A stretch of 64,000 nt of DNA from Opeltia flavorubescens (taxonomy: Eukaryota > Ascomycota > Lecanoromycetes > Teloschistales > Teloschistaceae), in contig KE546976.1 of the NCBI GenBank assembly GCA_000442125.1, forward strand, positions 1,178,001-1,242,000, in the 5' to 3' direction. The position numbers and the translations under genes were made by a program. This document shows positions 1-11,004 of the stretch, one piece after another; the first letter of the stretch is position 1, and the number at the start of each line of letters is the position of its first letter. Under the pieces are notes generated by a model. That model did no database searches, was not told the origin of the DNA, and was given only the letters and a program-made list of their open reading frames with translations.

Positions 1-232
1 GGCATTTCCCAGCTAAAAGTCCATACTTGCCGCCAAGACCAGAACAAAAAACAGAACATAAACCAGCACAAAACTCTGAACAAAATATTGGACAGAAATT
101 TCTTGATACCAATGTTCATCTGGAGTGATTTTGCCGAGGATTTACCGACGCTAAGCCGAGTATAGGCATTTTCCTAGCTTTAAGTCCATACATGCCGCCA
201 AGACCAGAACAGAAACGAGAACAGAGAAGATT
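1..232. repeat. Imperfect tandem duplication, period about 164 bp
   Basis: The block beginning ggcatttcccagct at base 1 recurs at 165 as ggcattttcctagct. Both copies continue through 'agtccatac-tgccgccaagaccagaaca'. The second copy is diverged by scattered substitutions. No coding capacity is evident, and the left copy may extend beyond the window edge. Confidence 0.7.
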
Positions 233-1834
233 TCTTTCATAGGTCTTTGGGTCTGGGAGCGTTTGCTTTGGCAGTAGCACCATGCTGTCCGATGGAGATC
301 AGTGCTCTCAGGCCGGTTTTCTGGTATGAGGGCGACTCGGTGTGGCAATAGCATAGTATTGTCTTCAAAGCTTACTTTACTCTCGCTGGCTTCTTCTCCA
401 TCACCTGGTACTTCAATCGTCCCCTTCGACTTTACATTATTGGCACTTCTCCCACCGGCCTTGGGGTCTTCCTGAATTCTTTAGCCGGCTCTTGACTGCT
501 TGAGGTCACAATGGTCATTCCCACAATACCTCTACGATCACATGGAAGGCTTAGAACCCTGAACGACCAACAGCCACCACACTCCACTCCTACAGGTCTC
601 TTCGCCAAAGACTGCCACCTCGACACGGATCCTACGGCCATAAGATCTGAAACGTCCATGGCTAACTTCTTTGGCGACTCATTCTTCCAATAGCAAAAGC
701 CGACATGATCTGTACGGTCTCTCCGCTGGGACCTTGGATGACAATTGCCAGCCCCACACCATCTCTACAGTCGCTTCACGAAAAACTGACATGAGATCTG
801 CCACCCCAACTTCACACCTGGAGTCACTCCAAAGGAACGATCATGGCAGCGGCTTTCAACCCAATACGATCTCTACGGCCACAAGATCTGGAAGCTATAT
901 GGTCATGCAATGATCTCGTCCCATGTATCTTAACCATTTGCATCTAAACCATCGTAATTTTCTCCCTTGATCATCTCCTTCTCATACTCAGATCTCGTTC
1001 GAAGGCGAGAATATTACGAACGCCCTCTCAAATCATTGAACATACTTTGTCATTTGAAGATTCATCTGGAGGATCCTTGGATGCGGATCTTCCTCTCATA
1101 GCCATTCTCACTGGAGGGTTACCTGTAAATACCTTCCGGCAGGCCGTGACCTCTTCCTACGGACAATTTCGTCCTGCGATTATCAGAGACATACCCATAA
1201 ACAGTCCAGGTTTGCGCCAACTATCTAGAATTCGTCAGTGGGAATCGAGTGAAAGATGCTTTGTGAAACTTTCTGGCAAGCTGTAGCATCTTCCGGAGGT
1301 CATTCTCACATTTAATCGCCTGGTAATACAGTCACGGACTGTCTATTTTCTGATCAGCGCCAACCGACCGGAACTCAACAGAAAACTCGTCAATTTTACC
1401 TTAGTACTTCCTTGACGCGTCATACTGGGCTATAGCTTAGCCAGGTGAATGCTTTGTGTGCTTGACCGTATGAACAACCAAATCTCACAAATCTTATTGT
1501 CTCCATTGAATATTTATAATACTTCATGGAAATATGATTGGATCTCCCTGGTATTCATTATTGTTCTCACGTGATCAAGGACTCTTCCACCTCTACTATA
1601 TAATAAGCTTCTGAGTCTCTCCATTTACTACTTCTCTTCCATTAGTTCTCTGACCTCTTTACTACTCCACGACTCCTAGTCAAACCTTGTATATAACTTG
1701 TCTCTCTATTGTGATGAGCCTTCTCCATCATTTTTGGTATATATTATTTCAACTTCTCTATTCTTTCGTCATTCGTATAGATATCGTTTCCTTTTCTCGT
1801 TGCCTTCTCCAACACTTCCTTTCTTTCTTTTTCG
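233..1834. other. No gene recognised; degenerate short repeats
   Basis: Only short, unconvincing frames occur here. Between about 510 and 905 a loosely repeated phrase (gatcctacggccataagatctg at about 628, gatctctacggccacaagatctg at about 868) suggests an old degenerate tandem array. From about 1490 to 1830 the sequence is AT-rich and pyrimidine-rich. This could be the promoter and 5' UTR of the gene that begins at 1835. Confidence 0.5.
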
Positions 1835-2904
1835 ATGAATTTGACATGCTATTGGATAGCGGAAATGCAAGTCACTGAGGCGATTTATCGCATGTTGAGA
1901 CAAGGGTTGCTTCAAGCTGGCGTCCAAATTCCAGGCGCGGACACCTTAGAAGAGCGTTGGCGGCTTGGCTGGAGGATGCTGCTTACAGCAGATCTGTCAA
2001 AGGTCGACGATAAGGTACCCAAACTCCCATGCTGAATACCCAAGTATCTAGACAAACCTGATGCATCGCAGGTACAAGCTTTGGATGTCCAGTCGCGCCC
2101 AATTTTCGATGGGCCAGGTACATCTTCTGCCTTGCAAAAGTACGGTCCTGGCATCCAGCCAGAAACTCAATCTGTGTCGATCTACGACGCAAATGATCAA
2201 GATGTAACCTCCCCAAATAGTCCCACCACGCTTGTTTGATGCAAGCTGATTTGATGTTCCACACATAGACTCCTACCTCATCAGGTGTTTTAGAGGATGA
2301 GGCAGGTGTACAAACTCCATCATCACCCTCCGTTTTAAAGGATGTACAAACGAAATCATCACCAGCCCCAGGATAACAGACTCGCGGTCTCATGACTGAC
2401 GCCGCGGCATTCATCAACGCCGCACAAAAGAAGGCACCACAGCCATTGCCGCTGGCTTGGCCAGCACCATCTTCGCACCTTCCGATACAACCACCGCCTG
2501 GTGTGCGGGCTTCGACGCCACAATATCCTAATCCCGCAAATATAGACCTCATGGTCTACTGCCCCTGTGAAGTCGACCGTCATCCCTGCCCAAAGTACAA
2601 AAAAGGCCTCTGTATGTACACCAAGAGGCTGTGTGTCACCCATGTAAGTCTATGATCTTGACCTTGACAGCTTGAGCTTCAAGCACTGATACTCAATCAG
2701 TCCTGTGGGGGTTGGTGTGGCCTGCCACACCTCCCAGAAATTTGTGTGGCCTTGAGAAAGAACAACCGTGGTAAACCGTGTACCCGAATCGGTTTGTGTG
2801 CATATGGGCACGAGTTTGAGAGGATTGCGAAAGCGGAGGAGGAGACAGAACACCATGGACCACGAATTGGAGAGATCCGACAGAAGTATGAGGCGGGTTG
2901 GTAA
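1835..2904 (+). pseudogene. Cys/His-rich (CCCH-like) zinc-binding protein gene with one in-frame stop
   Basis: Four or more exons can be read on the plus strand: 1835-2014, 2072-2233, 2269-2643 and 2701-2904. They are separated by GT-AG introns 2015-2071, 2234-2268 (only 35 nt, doubtful) and 2644-2700, and all joins are phase 0. The C-terminal half is packed with Cys and His: CPCEVDRHPC, then C-x7-C-x6-C-x2-H, and across the last intron CTRIGLCAYGH (C-x5-C-x3-H), which resembles CCCH zinc fingers. I do not recognise the protein. A TAA at 2374-2376 interrupts the third exon, while the same frame continues into ATG 2392 and the zinc-finger part. It may be a CAA-to-TAA mutation, or lie in a further small intron ending at the CAG that follows. 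Nucleic-acid binding is inferred from the motif only. Confidence 0.5.
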
Positions 2905-3299
2905 AATATTGTTCTTTACTTTGAATTTGGCCATTTTGCTATTACTTCCACTTCGAACTATATACGTGCGAAGTATACTCCTTGGTAAATATTGCTGAAA
3001 GGTGTTCAATCACACAACTTCCCCAGATGAGCGATTTCGTCAGCCATCATCTGAAGGAACAATGAGGTTTTTTATGGTTGAAGAACGTACATTGATTTCG
3101 TTTTTATATTGTAGCAGGGCGCAAATTTGCGGAAGTTGGAGCTCAGAGAGCGATTTCTGTTTCCTTCACCTTGATGATGGGCAGTCGGTTTTCAGAGGAA
3201 TGATGCATTCATCTCGTGTCAATTTTTGCGGCTCTTTTGTAGTAATGGTCCTGATTGAGAGACCGCTTTTGAGATCTTTGCATCAGTATTATCTCCTAT

Positions 3300-3432
3300 T
3301 ACATATCGTGCTACACATCGTGCCATATATTGTGCTACATGTTATCCTACATATTGTGCTACATATTTTGCTATTTATCGTGCTACAAATCGTGCTACAC
3401 ATCCTACCACACATCCTGCTACACATACTGTG
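3300..3432. repeat. 12-bp minisatellite (cgtgctacacat)n
   Basis: About eleven imperfect copies of a 12-bp unit, consensus atcgtgctacac, run head to tail. The period keeps every frame in register, so either strand would encode a four-residue repeat. The plus strand gives a hydrophobic LHIV-type repeat and the minus strand a CSTI-type repeat. Copies differ mostly by C/T and A/G changes. No surrounding gene is convincing. Confidence 0.85.
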
Positions 3433-4650
3433 GACTTTCCCGTCCCCGCCCTGTAGGATCTCATGTGATACGCACTGTTGCCTTTCCTCGACCATATACT
3501 GCGGAATCTCCTTCGACAGAGATTGAAATTTCGAATTGTGAATACAGACCTCACCGATCGTTCTAAAAAACCTCCAATCTATCTTATCCAACCCTTCTCA
3601 ACACGCCACATCTCACTTGATACGGATATCGTTGACTTCTCTGGTATATTCATCTCGAGAGTTGAGATTCATGGGCTCGTTTTTCGGATAATTTGATATC
3701 GTCTCACTTCCTTTTTGAGTAGCTATGAGAAGCCAATCTCCTTGTTCACCTAAGTTCTCTTCACCCAAGTTTAGATTCCTGCGTTCTTTGATTGTTTAAT
3801 CTCTACAACTATCATTTGCTAATGCTAGAATATTACTTTGTTCAAATACTATATAGTATACTTCCTCTCTGTATATCTTTCTCTCAATCTTCCTCCAAAC
3901 GTAGGCTTTGTTCTCTTGCTGTGCATTCAGGACTTGTAGATCGTCAATCCTTCCTGATTACACCATAATTTGATCTATTCCACCATCCGTGGAGTAGAAC
4001 ATCTTGCTCTTGGGCGACCTTTGAACCCCTCACATTCTTAGATAAGTGTGACCATGAAGTCCTCATCGTCATATATTCAAAACCTTTTCTTTTCCTTCTA
4101 CTACATCTACCTATAACCTTCAATGATCTTTTGATCTTGACATCATGACTTCCTTCTTGACTGTAACTTTCCCTCTGACAATAACATACCTTCTGACCTT
4201 CATGTTGATCAATGCTGAATAACCGCCGTTCTTTGCATCGCCTATAACACGGCATAGACTATTATTCTGAGAAGACTAGCTCTAGCTCAAATCTTCTTTC
4301 AATTACGTCTGATAATTCTCTTGCAGGCCAGCTATACTAGCCCTGCTACAGTCGATACAAAGACTTTCACAGATATCAGACCAAGAGTGAGTAGGCTCGT
4401 AGGTCGTGCTGAGCGGAGCTCAAAAGTCTGCCCAAGATCCTGCATCAGGTGCGCCTCAAAACATTCTGGCACCAAATCTACCTTGACCTCTATCACGGCC
4501 TGTAAACACACCTTCACAGAACATACCTTTATTTCTGTCACAGCTGGCACACAAACCTTACACACATTAGGCAGGGAGCAAATTAGCTCACACGCCTTGT
4601 TGAGAAGAGTTTATTGAGAATTATCCGTGAATCATCATAGAATTTCTTAG
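3433..4650. other. No convincing gene
   Basis: The stretch is AT-rich with only short frames and nothing resembling a known domain. The open frame 4321-4617 is threonine-rich and lacks recognisable features. It may be decayed 5' sequence of the family C fragment further right. Confidence 0.4.
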
Positions 4651-4870
4651 ATGTTCAACTTAACTGATACTAATCGTGACACGGTTATTGATCAGTTTGA
4701 ACAGGCTGTCGGTCAGCTCTTCCTGTCGTTGATAAGTACATACTACATTAAATATATCGATAAACAAGCATTCTACATGCTGTCCGTATCGTACTTCGCA
4801 GAGGATTCTTTTATAGACTATGAAGAGGTCTCGTTGACCAACGATTGAAGATACTTATACAAACCCTGTT

Positions 4871-5137
4871 TTGGTTCAGGACGAAGTGAGGAGATGTTCC
4901 TGGCTTTTTGAGATGTTCTACCAGATGTTCAACAGACGTAATCCAAAGAAAGAAGAGGCTTTTGATCTGGCTGTCAGGATTTGGAAAGAAATGGTTATCC
5001 CATACGTGTCCCGTAACCCCCCTTATCTATCGTCAACGTCTCACGGAGATGACCAAGACGTGAATATTCGATGGGAATTCTACCGTAGCTACATTGACAG
5101 CCTCAATGCAGGACACCGCTGGCTTTATGATACCTGA
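4871..5137 (+). pseudogene. Family C fragment (WKEMV / NPPYL motif)
   Basis: An 88-codon open frame aligns well with residues about 162-232 of the 502-aa protein encoded at 11005-12513. 'AVRIWKEMV' matches 'ALVLWREQVV', 'RNPPYL' matches 'NRPPYL', and 'FYRSYIDSLNA' matches 'FHEEYLASLDS'. The frame opens with TTG, not ATG. The preceding ATG frame (4651-4848) is in a different phase, so the copy is either spliced or frameshifted. Immediately downstream lies a 12-bp minisatellite. Function unknown; judged a relic because nothing upstream restores a full reading frame. Confidence 0.55.
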
Positions 5138-5152
5138 AATCCAAAGGAGAAC

Positions 5153-5262
5153 AAGAAGATGAACAAGAAGATGGACAAGAAGATGGACAAGAAGATGGAC
5201 AAGAAGATGGACAAGAAGACGGACAAGAAGATGGACAAGAAGATGGACAGGAAGACGACCTA
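5153..5262. repeat. 12-bp minisatellite (gacaagaagatg)n
   Basis: About nine near-perfect tandem copies of gacaagaagatg. In one plus frame this encodes a Gly-Gln-Glu-Asp repeat, in another a Lys-Lys-Met-Asp repeat. The first and last copies are the most diverged. It directly follows the family C fragment and may once have encoded an acidic low-complexity tail. Confidence 0.9.
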
Positions 5263-6681
5263 AAGGACGACCAAGCAGAATAATAATTTGGTCAAAGAGT
5301 TGCGCAAATTTCGGTCAGACGTCGCGATCGATGTCCCCGATAATCGAAAGACTAATGTTCCAATCGTGCAACAGTCTATTACCACTCCCTTAAGTGAGAG
5401 AGAGACAATTCGCAGGGTAGAAATGGCGATAAGCGCCAGCCTTAGCAAAAGGACAACAAATAGCACGACTGGTAATGTTCACACCATCAAAGAGGCTTAG
5501 AACAACATCAAGAACAGATTCTAACACAGCTGAACGTATGAGGCATCGATAATCCTTGACACTTTACCATTTTTGAGGGTCTACAGACTGATCTATAGTA
5601 TTGCAATCCTTTTCTCTATTCTATTATATTGCGTTGATCATATTCAATTGCCATCTTCATGATTCTCCGCAGGAATCTGTGACGTGATCACCCATTCTCA
5701 CTCGGTATTTCTTGAGAGAGACACAACCGAGAATCGTTTCGATGAAGGCGTTCAATCCTGAATAGATTCTATCTTAGCATAGGTTACTTCGCAGCTAGCG
5801 TATCTCCTTGAGGTGGACGACAGCCAGCTGAACGCTCATCGCCGCAAGACAGAGAACCTCTTAAGTATCTGTAATACTTGTCAGCACAAGCTAACGCACT
5901 GTCGGTAGCACAGCCTTGTGAGCGGAACAGTTCAAATACCACGAGTTGGACACATTGCTGCTTACAGATATATCTTGGACCCGTCGCAGCGCTCAACTTG
6001 AGGGATCTCAGGTACTCGACTGATCAAGGCTTAGAACAGGAAACTGAAGATTTTATAGAACAGAGAACCGCACGCGGTAGAGATCAGGGAGTTAAACATG
6101 ACGCAGAACACGGACGATGATATCATTCGAACAATGACTCAATGCAGAGACCATGCGGTCTCTTGCGCACGACAACTTTCGACTGAACGTGGAGGGCTTC
6201 GACATCGCCAATATAATACTGTCATCTACAGAACAGAGAAAGAGAAGTATTGGAATCTCTCGTGTTCACTTTCTTTGTAGTCAGCTACTGTTCCCTTTCT
6301 TCAACTCAGCAGCGATCAAGATTCTATTTCCTTGATCGTATAAAGCTGTTCTTAATGGAATAAGGATAAAAGCTCGCTACGTTTAATACCACTATTCCAA
6401 GTCATCGTTTCGTGATCGCCTGATGCCATCCTGTAAATTTTATTCTTCTATTATTATCCCAAGCTTGAGCCTTTCTCTTGCTCTATACTTAGGACTGTTG
6501 ATCCTTTGATCTTTCTAGGTTTCACTACAATGTAATCCGTTCCATTATTTGCGAAGAAGAAAACCATTGTCTTCAGCGAATTTTGATCGATCTTAACTTN
6601 AAGTAAGCGCAGTAGGATTATCTGTACTTACTGGAAGTCATATTTAACGACTACTTATATTGTAATGTCCCAGGACTCAAA
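5263..6681. other. No convincing gene
   Basis: Short open frames occur at 5288-5500, 5878-6120 and 6098-6280. They overlap in different phases and show no recognisable domain. An ambiguous base lies at 6600. The region probably holds decayed accessory sequence plus the 5' flank of the gene at 6682. Confidence 0.4.
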
Positions 6682-7128
6682 ATGGCACAGCAACCGTCAC
6701 AGAATCCTGCTCCTGTGTATTTATTTTTTCCAGATCTCGATGATCCATCTAAGATGTATCTAAAGGCGATGGAGCGTCGTCGCAAGCTTGGACTTATACC
6801 CTTGCAACTCCCGGGAGATAAAAGTGATCCTAGCGCTGTGATAGTATACAGTAGAGGTCCAATAACTCGACATAATAAGCCATATTGGCCTGATAAAGGT
6901 TGCTTGCTAGCAGATACAATCGTTGGAGAGCTGTTGGAGTCGGATCTGTCTGTCCGAGAATTCCAGAATTGGAAATCGACATTCACCAAAGACTATGTGC
7001 TATTGGACAGGCCCAATATCGGGCAGGCAGCATTTATCGACAATTCGGAATCACCTCAGCAGTGGCGCAAGACGTACGCCATTGACCAAAAGAGATATTT
7101 CCTATGTGGAGACCAATATGCCGAATAA
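6682..7128 (+). CDS. Family B protein ('WPD' motif), possibly truncated, unknown function
   Basis: An intact 148-aa frame begins at ATG 6682 (aaaatgg context). The core reads 'VIVYSRGPITRHNKPYWPD' followed by 'ADTIVGELLESDL'. This is shared with a frame at 38.4-39.0 kb ('IILYTRGQIERNNRNAWPD', 'ADALVADLLRSDL') and a relic at 42.2 kb. The second shared block is PNIG ... YAIDQKRYFLCGDQ. The ORF ends at TAA 7126-7128. In the partial copy near 9.0 kb the homologous codon is CAA, and the 38 kb copy also continues beyond this point, so this stop may be a truncating mutation. No known domain recognised. Confidence 0.55.
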   Translation: MAQQPSQNPAPVYLFFPDLDDPSKMYLKAMERRRKLGLIPLQLPGDKSDPSAVIVYSRGPITRHNKPYWPDKGCLLADTIVGELLESDLSVREFQNWKSTFTKDYVLLDRPNIGQAAFIDNSESPQQWRKTYAIDQKRYFLCGDQYAE

Positions 7129-8070
7129 ATCTTTTCTTAGAACCCACGTACATTAACGTGCAACGTTGGAGACACACAAGATCGGTACTACTATCTGCTT
7201 TATTCAGCTAACAACAGTCTTCCCTTTCGTAGGAGGAAAGTAATTGTACCAAATCAGATGATCATACGAATCTTGGAATATTGCCCACTTCAATGACAGA
7301 GTGCAAGATAGCAGAAATAGATAAGATCTTCACGAATTTCACTCACTTAGAGTACAACGAGGAGCTAATTAACGTGTAAGAAATCTCAAATTGGATCTAC
7401 GGAACTAAGACCGAAATGAACTATCTCCTGCGGGTGGCCACTCTTTTCCCTGCAGGTGGTTCTTCCATATCCTGTCCGTCGTTCACTGAGATGTCCATCG
7501 GCTGACGATTGCGAGATTAGACCACTGATAATGATTGAACAATCTCCATGGGCAATCTGTGGGACTCTTCCATCCAGGGCTTCAATCGATTCTCAGAGCC
7601 CTGCGTCAAAATACAATGCGGAAACGATCAAATACAAGAACGATCTATGGAGCAGAATCATAAATAGGAGTGTAAGAAGATCGACCTGTCGAAGGAGTAT
7701 ATCTAGCACAGGATTTAACAAGCAGTGGTTCACAAACAGACTCTAGATATACCGGGAACTCGCACGCTGCTTGGCCAATATGAGCGAATGCCGACTTTAA
7801 GGCTTGCCTCCAATGCCTACCGTTCTGTATTACAAGACATCAACGAAGTACGAGTAGTGCTTGGTAGTCGTCCACTGATCACTAAGGAGGAACTTCTGAA
7901 GTAAATACACTGGTAGTAGTACTTCTTGAGGATGGGAAGAAGGGGCCAAGACCTGATACGACCAGACAATAATTCAGAGCTCGATGTGGACTCAATCATC
8001 AAGGACGCAGAGTATTGGAAAATGTCACAAGAAACAGAACTGTTAGAACTCTATATAAGCAAGGCAAAGT
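7129..8070 (+). pseudogene. Decayed coding sequence with many stops
   Basis: Coding-like stretches appear in one plus frame but are cut by TGA and TAG codons. The clearest run (about 7741-7900) includes 'TRTLLGQYERMPTLRLASNA' and then 'VRVVLGSRPLITKEELLK' before a TAA. Upstream, the stops around 7500-7545 fall where CGA or CAG would restore sense. The product is not recognised. It may be the 3' continuation of the family B gene just upstream, but that is inference. Confidence 0.35.
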
Positions 8071-8959
8071 AATAGTTTGATTACGAGGAGATACTGGACA
8101 GTAATAAAGCTGGTGGTACGAATACTAATAAGTGGTATTAACCATTGTTTAGACCAATGGGCAGTCCTGGCTTAACTGCTTACCTTTTAGCTTGGCCATA
8201 TCTGCGTTATCCAATTCACCTTTCTCTACACCTACTAAAAACGACTATATGGAGATAATCAAGCCCAAAAGTATAATTGAGGCAACGACTATAGAACCTC
8301 CTGAGTGAACAGCTTCTAGTGTAACCGCAGGCCAATTGCGTCGATTAAGAGGCATATTTTGACGATTCCCAACCTAATACTGCAACGTCGATGAACAATC
8401 AAAAGAGGCGATGATATCCAAATTTCCTTACAGGACGCCCAAATATCTTTAAAAAAGCAAAGCTGGTCGGTATACAAGGAACATTGAAACGCACATTGAT
8501 CAGCGTCGTTTCGAATGATAACCCCGAATTACCCTTTTATAATAAAAAGACGACGCCAAGCCAATCAAGACCAACGGAAAGCAAGCATCGTGGTACGACA
8601 GTCCTTGCTTTCCTATCGCATCAGCTAAAGAACAACGGTCCATCATAGTATTAATAGTCGAATGATTTCTTCGTGTCGATATACCACTACTCCAATCTCT
8701 GAATCAGCCGTATATAAAGCAGGGAAAGCGGACGTTTCAAAGCCACGGTAATGAGACCACGGCAAAAAAACGAATCAAGTCCAAGGAAGATCGGAACTCA
8801 AAGCAATCTTCTCATTGAGGGACTTTTTAGGTAAATATTGCAAGAACAAGAGCTCGAACAAGAGCAAGAACATAAGAAAGGAAAGGAATAGGAATAGAAG
8901 TAAGAACAGGCGATATTCTTCCCTCCGTCTATACAAACAGCTTTTATTGTGAATTCCGA
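8071..8959. other. No gene recognised
   Basis: AT-rich sequence with frequent stops in all frames, probably decayed accessory DNA. A short G/A-rich stretch with 'aagaacaagagc'-type repeats lies at 8838-8910. Confidence 0.4.
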
Positions 8960-9276
8960 ATCACCAAATCAGAATGCCAAAAACCTACGCAATTGACCAA
9001 AAAAGATATCTCCTATATAGAGATCAATATGCCGAACAAGAATTTTCTCGGGACTCAGATAAAAAATCAACAGGCTCTACTCACGGTCAAGAAGTTCGCC
9101 AACGTTACCATGGTAATGTTAGTCTTGGATGTTGGGTAATGCAGGGTGGTTTCAAGAGAGTTTGCGCACCTGTCGAGCCAGTGGCCGATCCGTTGAGTGT
9201 GGATAAATTTCCTGCGTTCACCTCTCCTCACACCAGAGTTCAGAAATGCAGCATATGTCAGCGAGAACGCTCGTGA
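8960..9276 (+). pseudogene. Partial second copy of the family B C-terminal block
   Basis: From about 8960 the sequence aligns base for base with 7048-7145. 'KTYAIDQKRYLLYRDQYAE' here matches 'KTYAIDQKRYFLCGDQYAE' there. Most differences are transitions. At 9036-9038 this copy has CAA where the 6682 gene has its TAA stop, so this copy reads on as QEFSRDS. The N-terminal WPD part is absent, so this is a fragment. The frame runs to a TGA at 9274-9276. Confidence 0.6.
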
Positions 9277-11004
9277 AGCACACCACGCCTCAAAGCAGCC
9301 GTCAGTGTGCTTCGGTGATTACCTAAAAAGTCTGCCAGTCATGAGCAACAACGCTGATGCTCAGAAATGGGCCAATCAATTACGGCAGAGCAGAATCAAG
9401 TCCAAAGAACAGATGTTCGTAGATTCAAAGAGTCGGTCATTTCGTCGATCAGTACCTTGAATATCGACGCATTATACTCAACTCTAGCGCCATCAGCACG
9501 CCTAAAGCAGCCCTCGCCCCTCTAATGGAAAAGCACGAAAATAAGGTCAAGAAAGAGACCCTATTCAGGGTGCGCAAAGATTGGGAAAGTTCAAGGCCCA
9601 CGAAGTTTGGAAAGGCACCAGTTGATTATAATCACAAAAACCTCCAGAATTGTCGGTGGAACATTGGGTGGAACAAACGACAGCTCTGAGTTGTGACTAT
9701 GATCTAACAAGTATTAGTATACTGGATGACGGAACAAGAAGCTCAATTTCGGCCAACGCAGGATTCTCCACCTGCGATCCGGCGGTCTTTACTCAACACA
9801 ATGATAGGAAATACAATACGTGTCAGAGGTTACGATGCGATATACAGGACAAGGCGATGGTAACAGAAGTACTGACGTGTATCTGTCCTTTTTTTGGAAC
9901 GTCTAAGCGAGGGAGCATAGATAGAGTTTCTCATCAAAGTCTACATCTGAATAAATTGCTGGATCAAGAGCTCCCGTATCCGTGCCATGTTTTCTGCACT
10001 ACTCGCTCCTTTTGTATTCTAGCAGTGTAGACTATCAGCTACGATCGATTCGCATAGGTACACTACTCAACTCCCGCCGTCGGTAGTGCATGCCAGCGGG
10101 AGAGCTTACGGCCTCGCTCCTGCCAAGCGATAAATCTAATCTTTGAAGTGACCAGCCCATGCATCCATTCTTCTGACCCCTAAATCAACGCCAAATTTGC
10201 GATCTCACGACCAATGTTGTTGGCCGTTCGTATACGCTCGAAAAAACATTCTCCTAGCGTGAATATGTGCAGCCAGGAATTTTTGCCATTGACATCGAAC
10301 ATGCGGATATTCAGCGGGAGGCAGTATTACGAGCAAATCATAGCGACAAGTTATTATATCGTTGGCCAAAAGCCTAAAATCTGCAGAGTATCGATAACCC
10401 AGGTGAAGCAACGTAACTTTTCTCGCGCTTTCTTCGTTTCGTTTTGCCTCGATGCAACGTCGTCAGAGATTTCAGACTACGGTTAGCATTCCTTCTTGGA
10501 GTGGACGATCTGATTATATTGAAGATGAATAATGGCATGCTCAGTTCTCTTGAGGTTATCAAAGGGTAAACACGGTCGTGCCAACGGTGTTATAATTGTC
10601 TTGGTTGAGTCAATCAATAATCAAAGCTTTGAATTTGGAATAGCCGTCGTGAGTAAATCTTTCAAAATGAGTGCAATTACCTCAGATGTATTACTTAACT
10701 CATTACATGCTTCAGAAAACATCGCTCACAAGTCTGCAAGTACACATCCGCACCTTCCTTTCCCATTTGCTGTTACTGCATCGCAACTACGAACCAACAG
10801 TCAATTTTGGTAGGCGTACCAACAGAGCACCGCGTATTCTTTGCATCATCCTTAACTCACTGAGCGCATCATTTTACATCGCTGAAGATCAAATTCAAGA
10901 TTGCAAATCTGTAGCATCGTATCGGGAAGATTGGTCAAGGTACAACTCCTTACTCTGGTGTACTCTAGTGTACTCTCCTGCGAAACCTCAATTCTCGTGA
11001 GGCC
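9277..11004. other. No convincing gene
   Basis: Open frames here (9650-10030, 10214-10486, 10532-10813) are short, several lack an ATG, and none shows recognisable domains. The last few hundred bases are presumably the promoter and 5' UTR of the gene at 11005. Confidence 0.4.

Noticed and set aside
9650-10030. 126-codon plus frame as a gene
   Set aside because: It opens with TTG, lacks a recognisable domain or splice context, and has the mixed composition of a chance frame.
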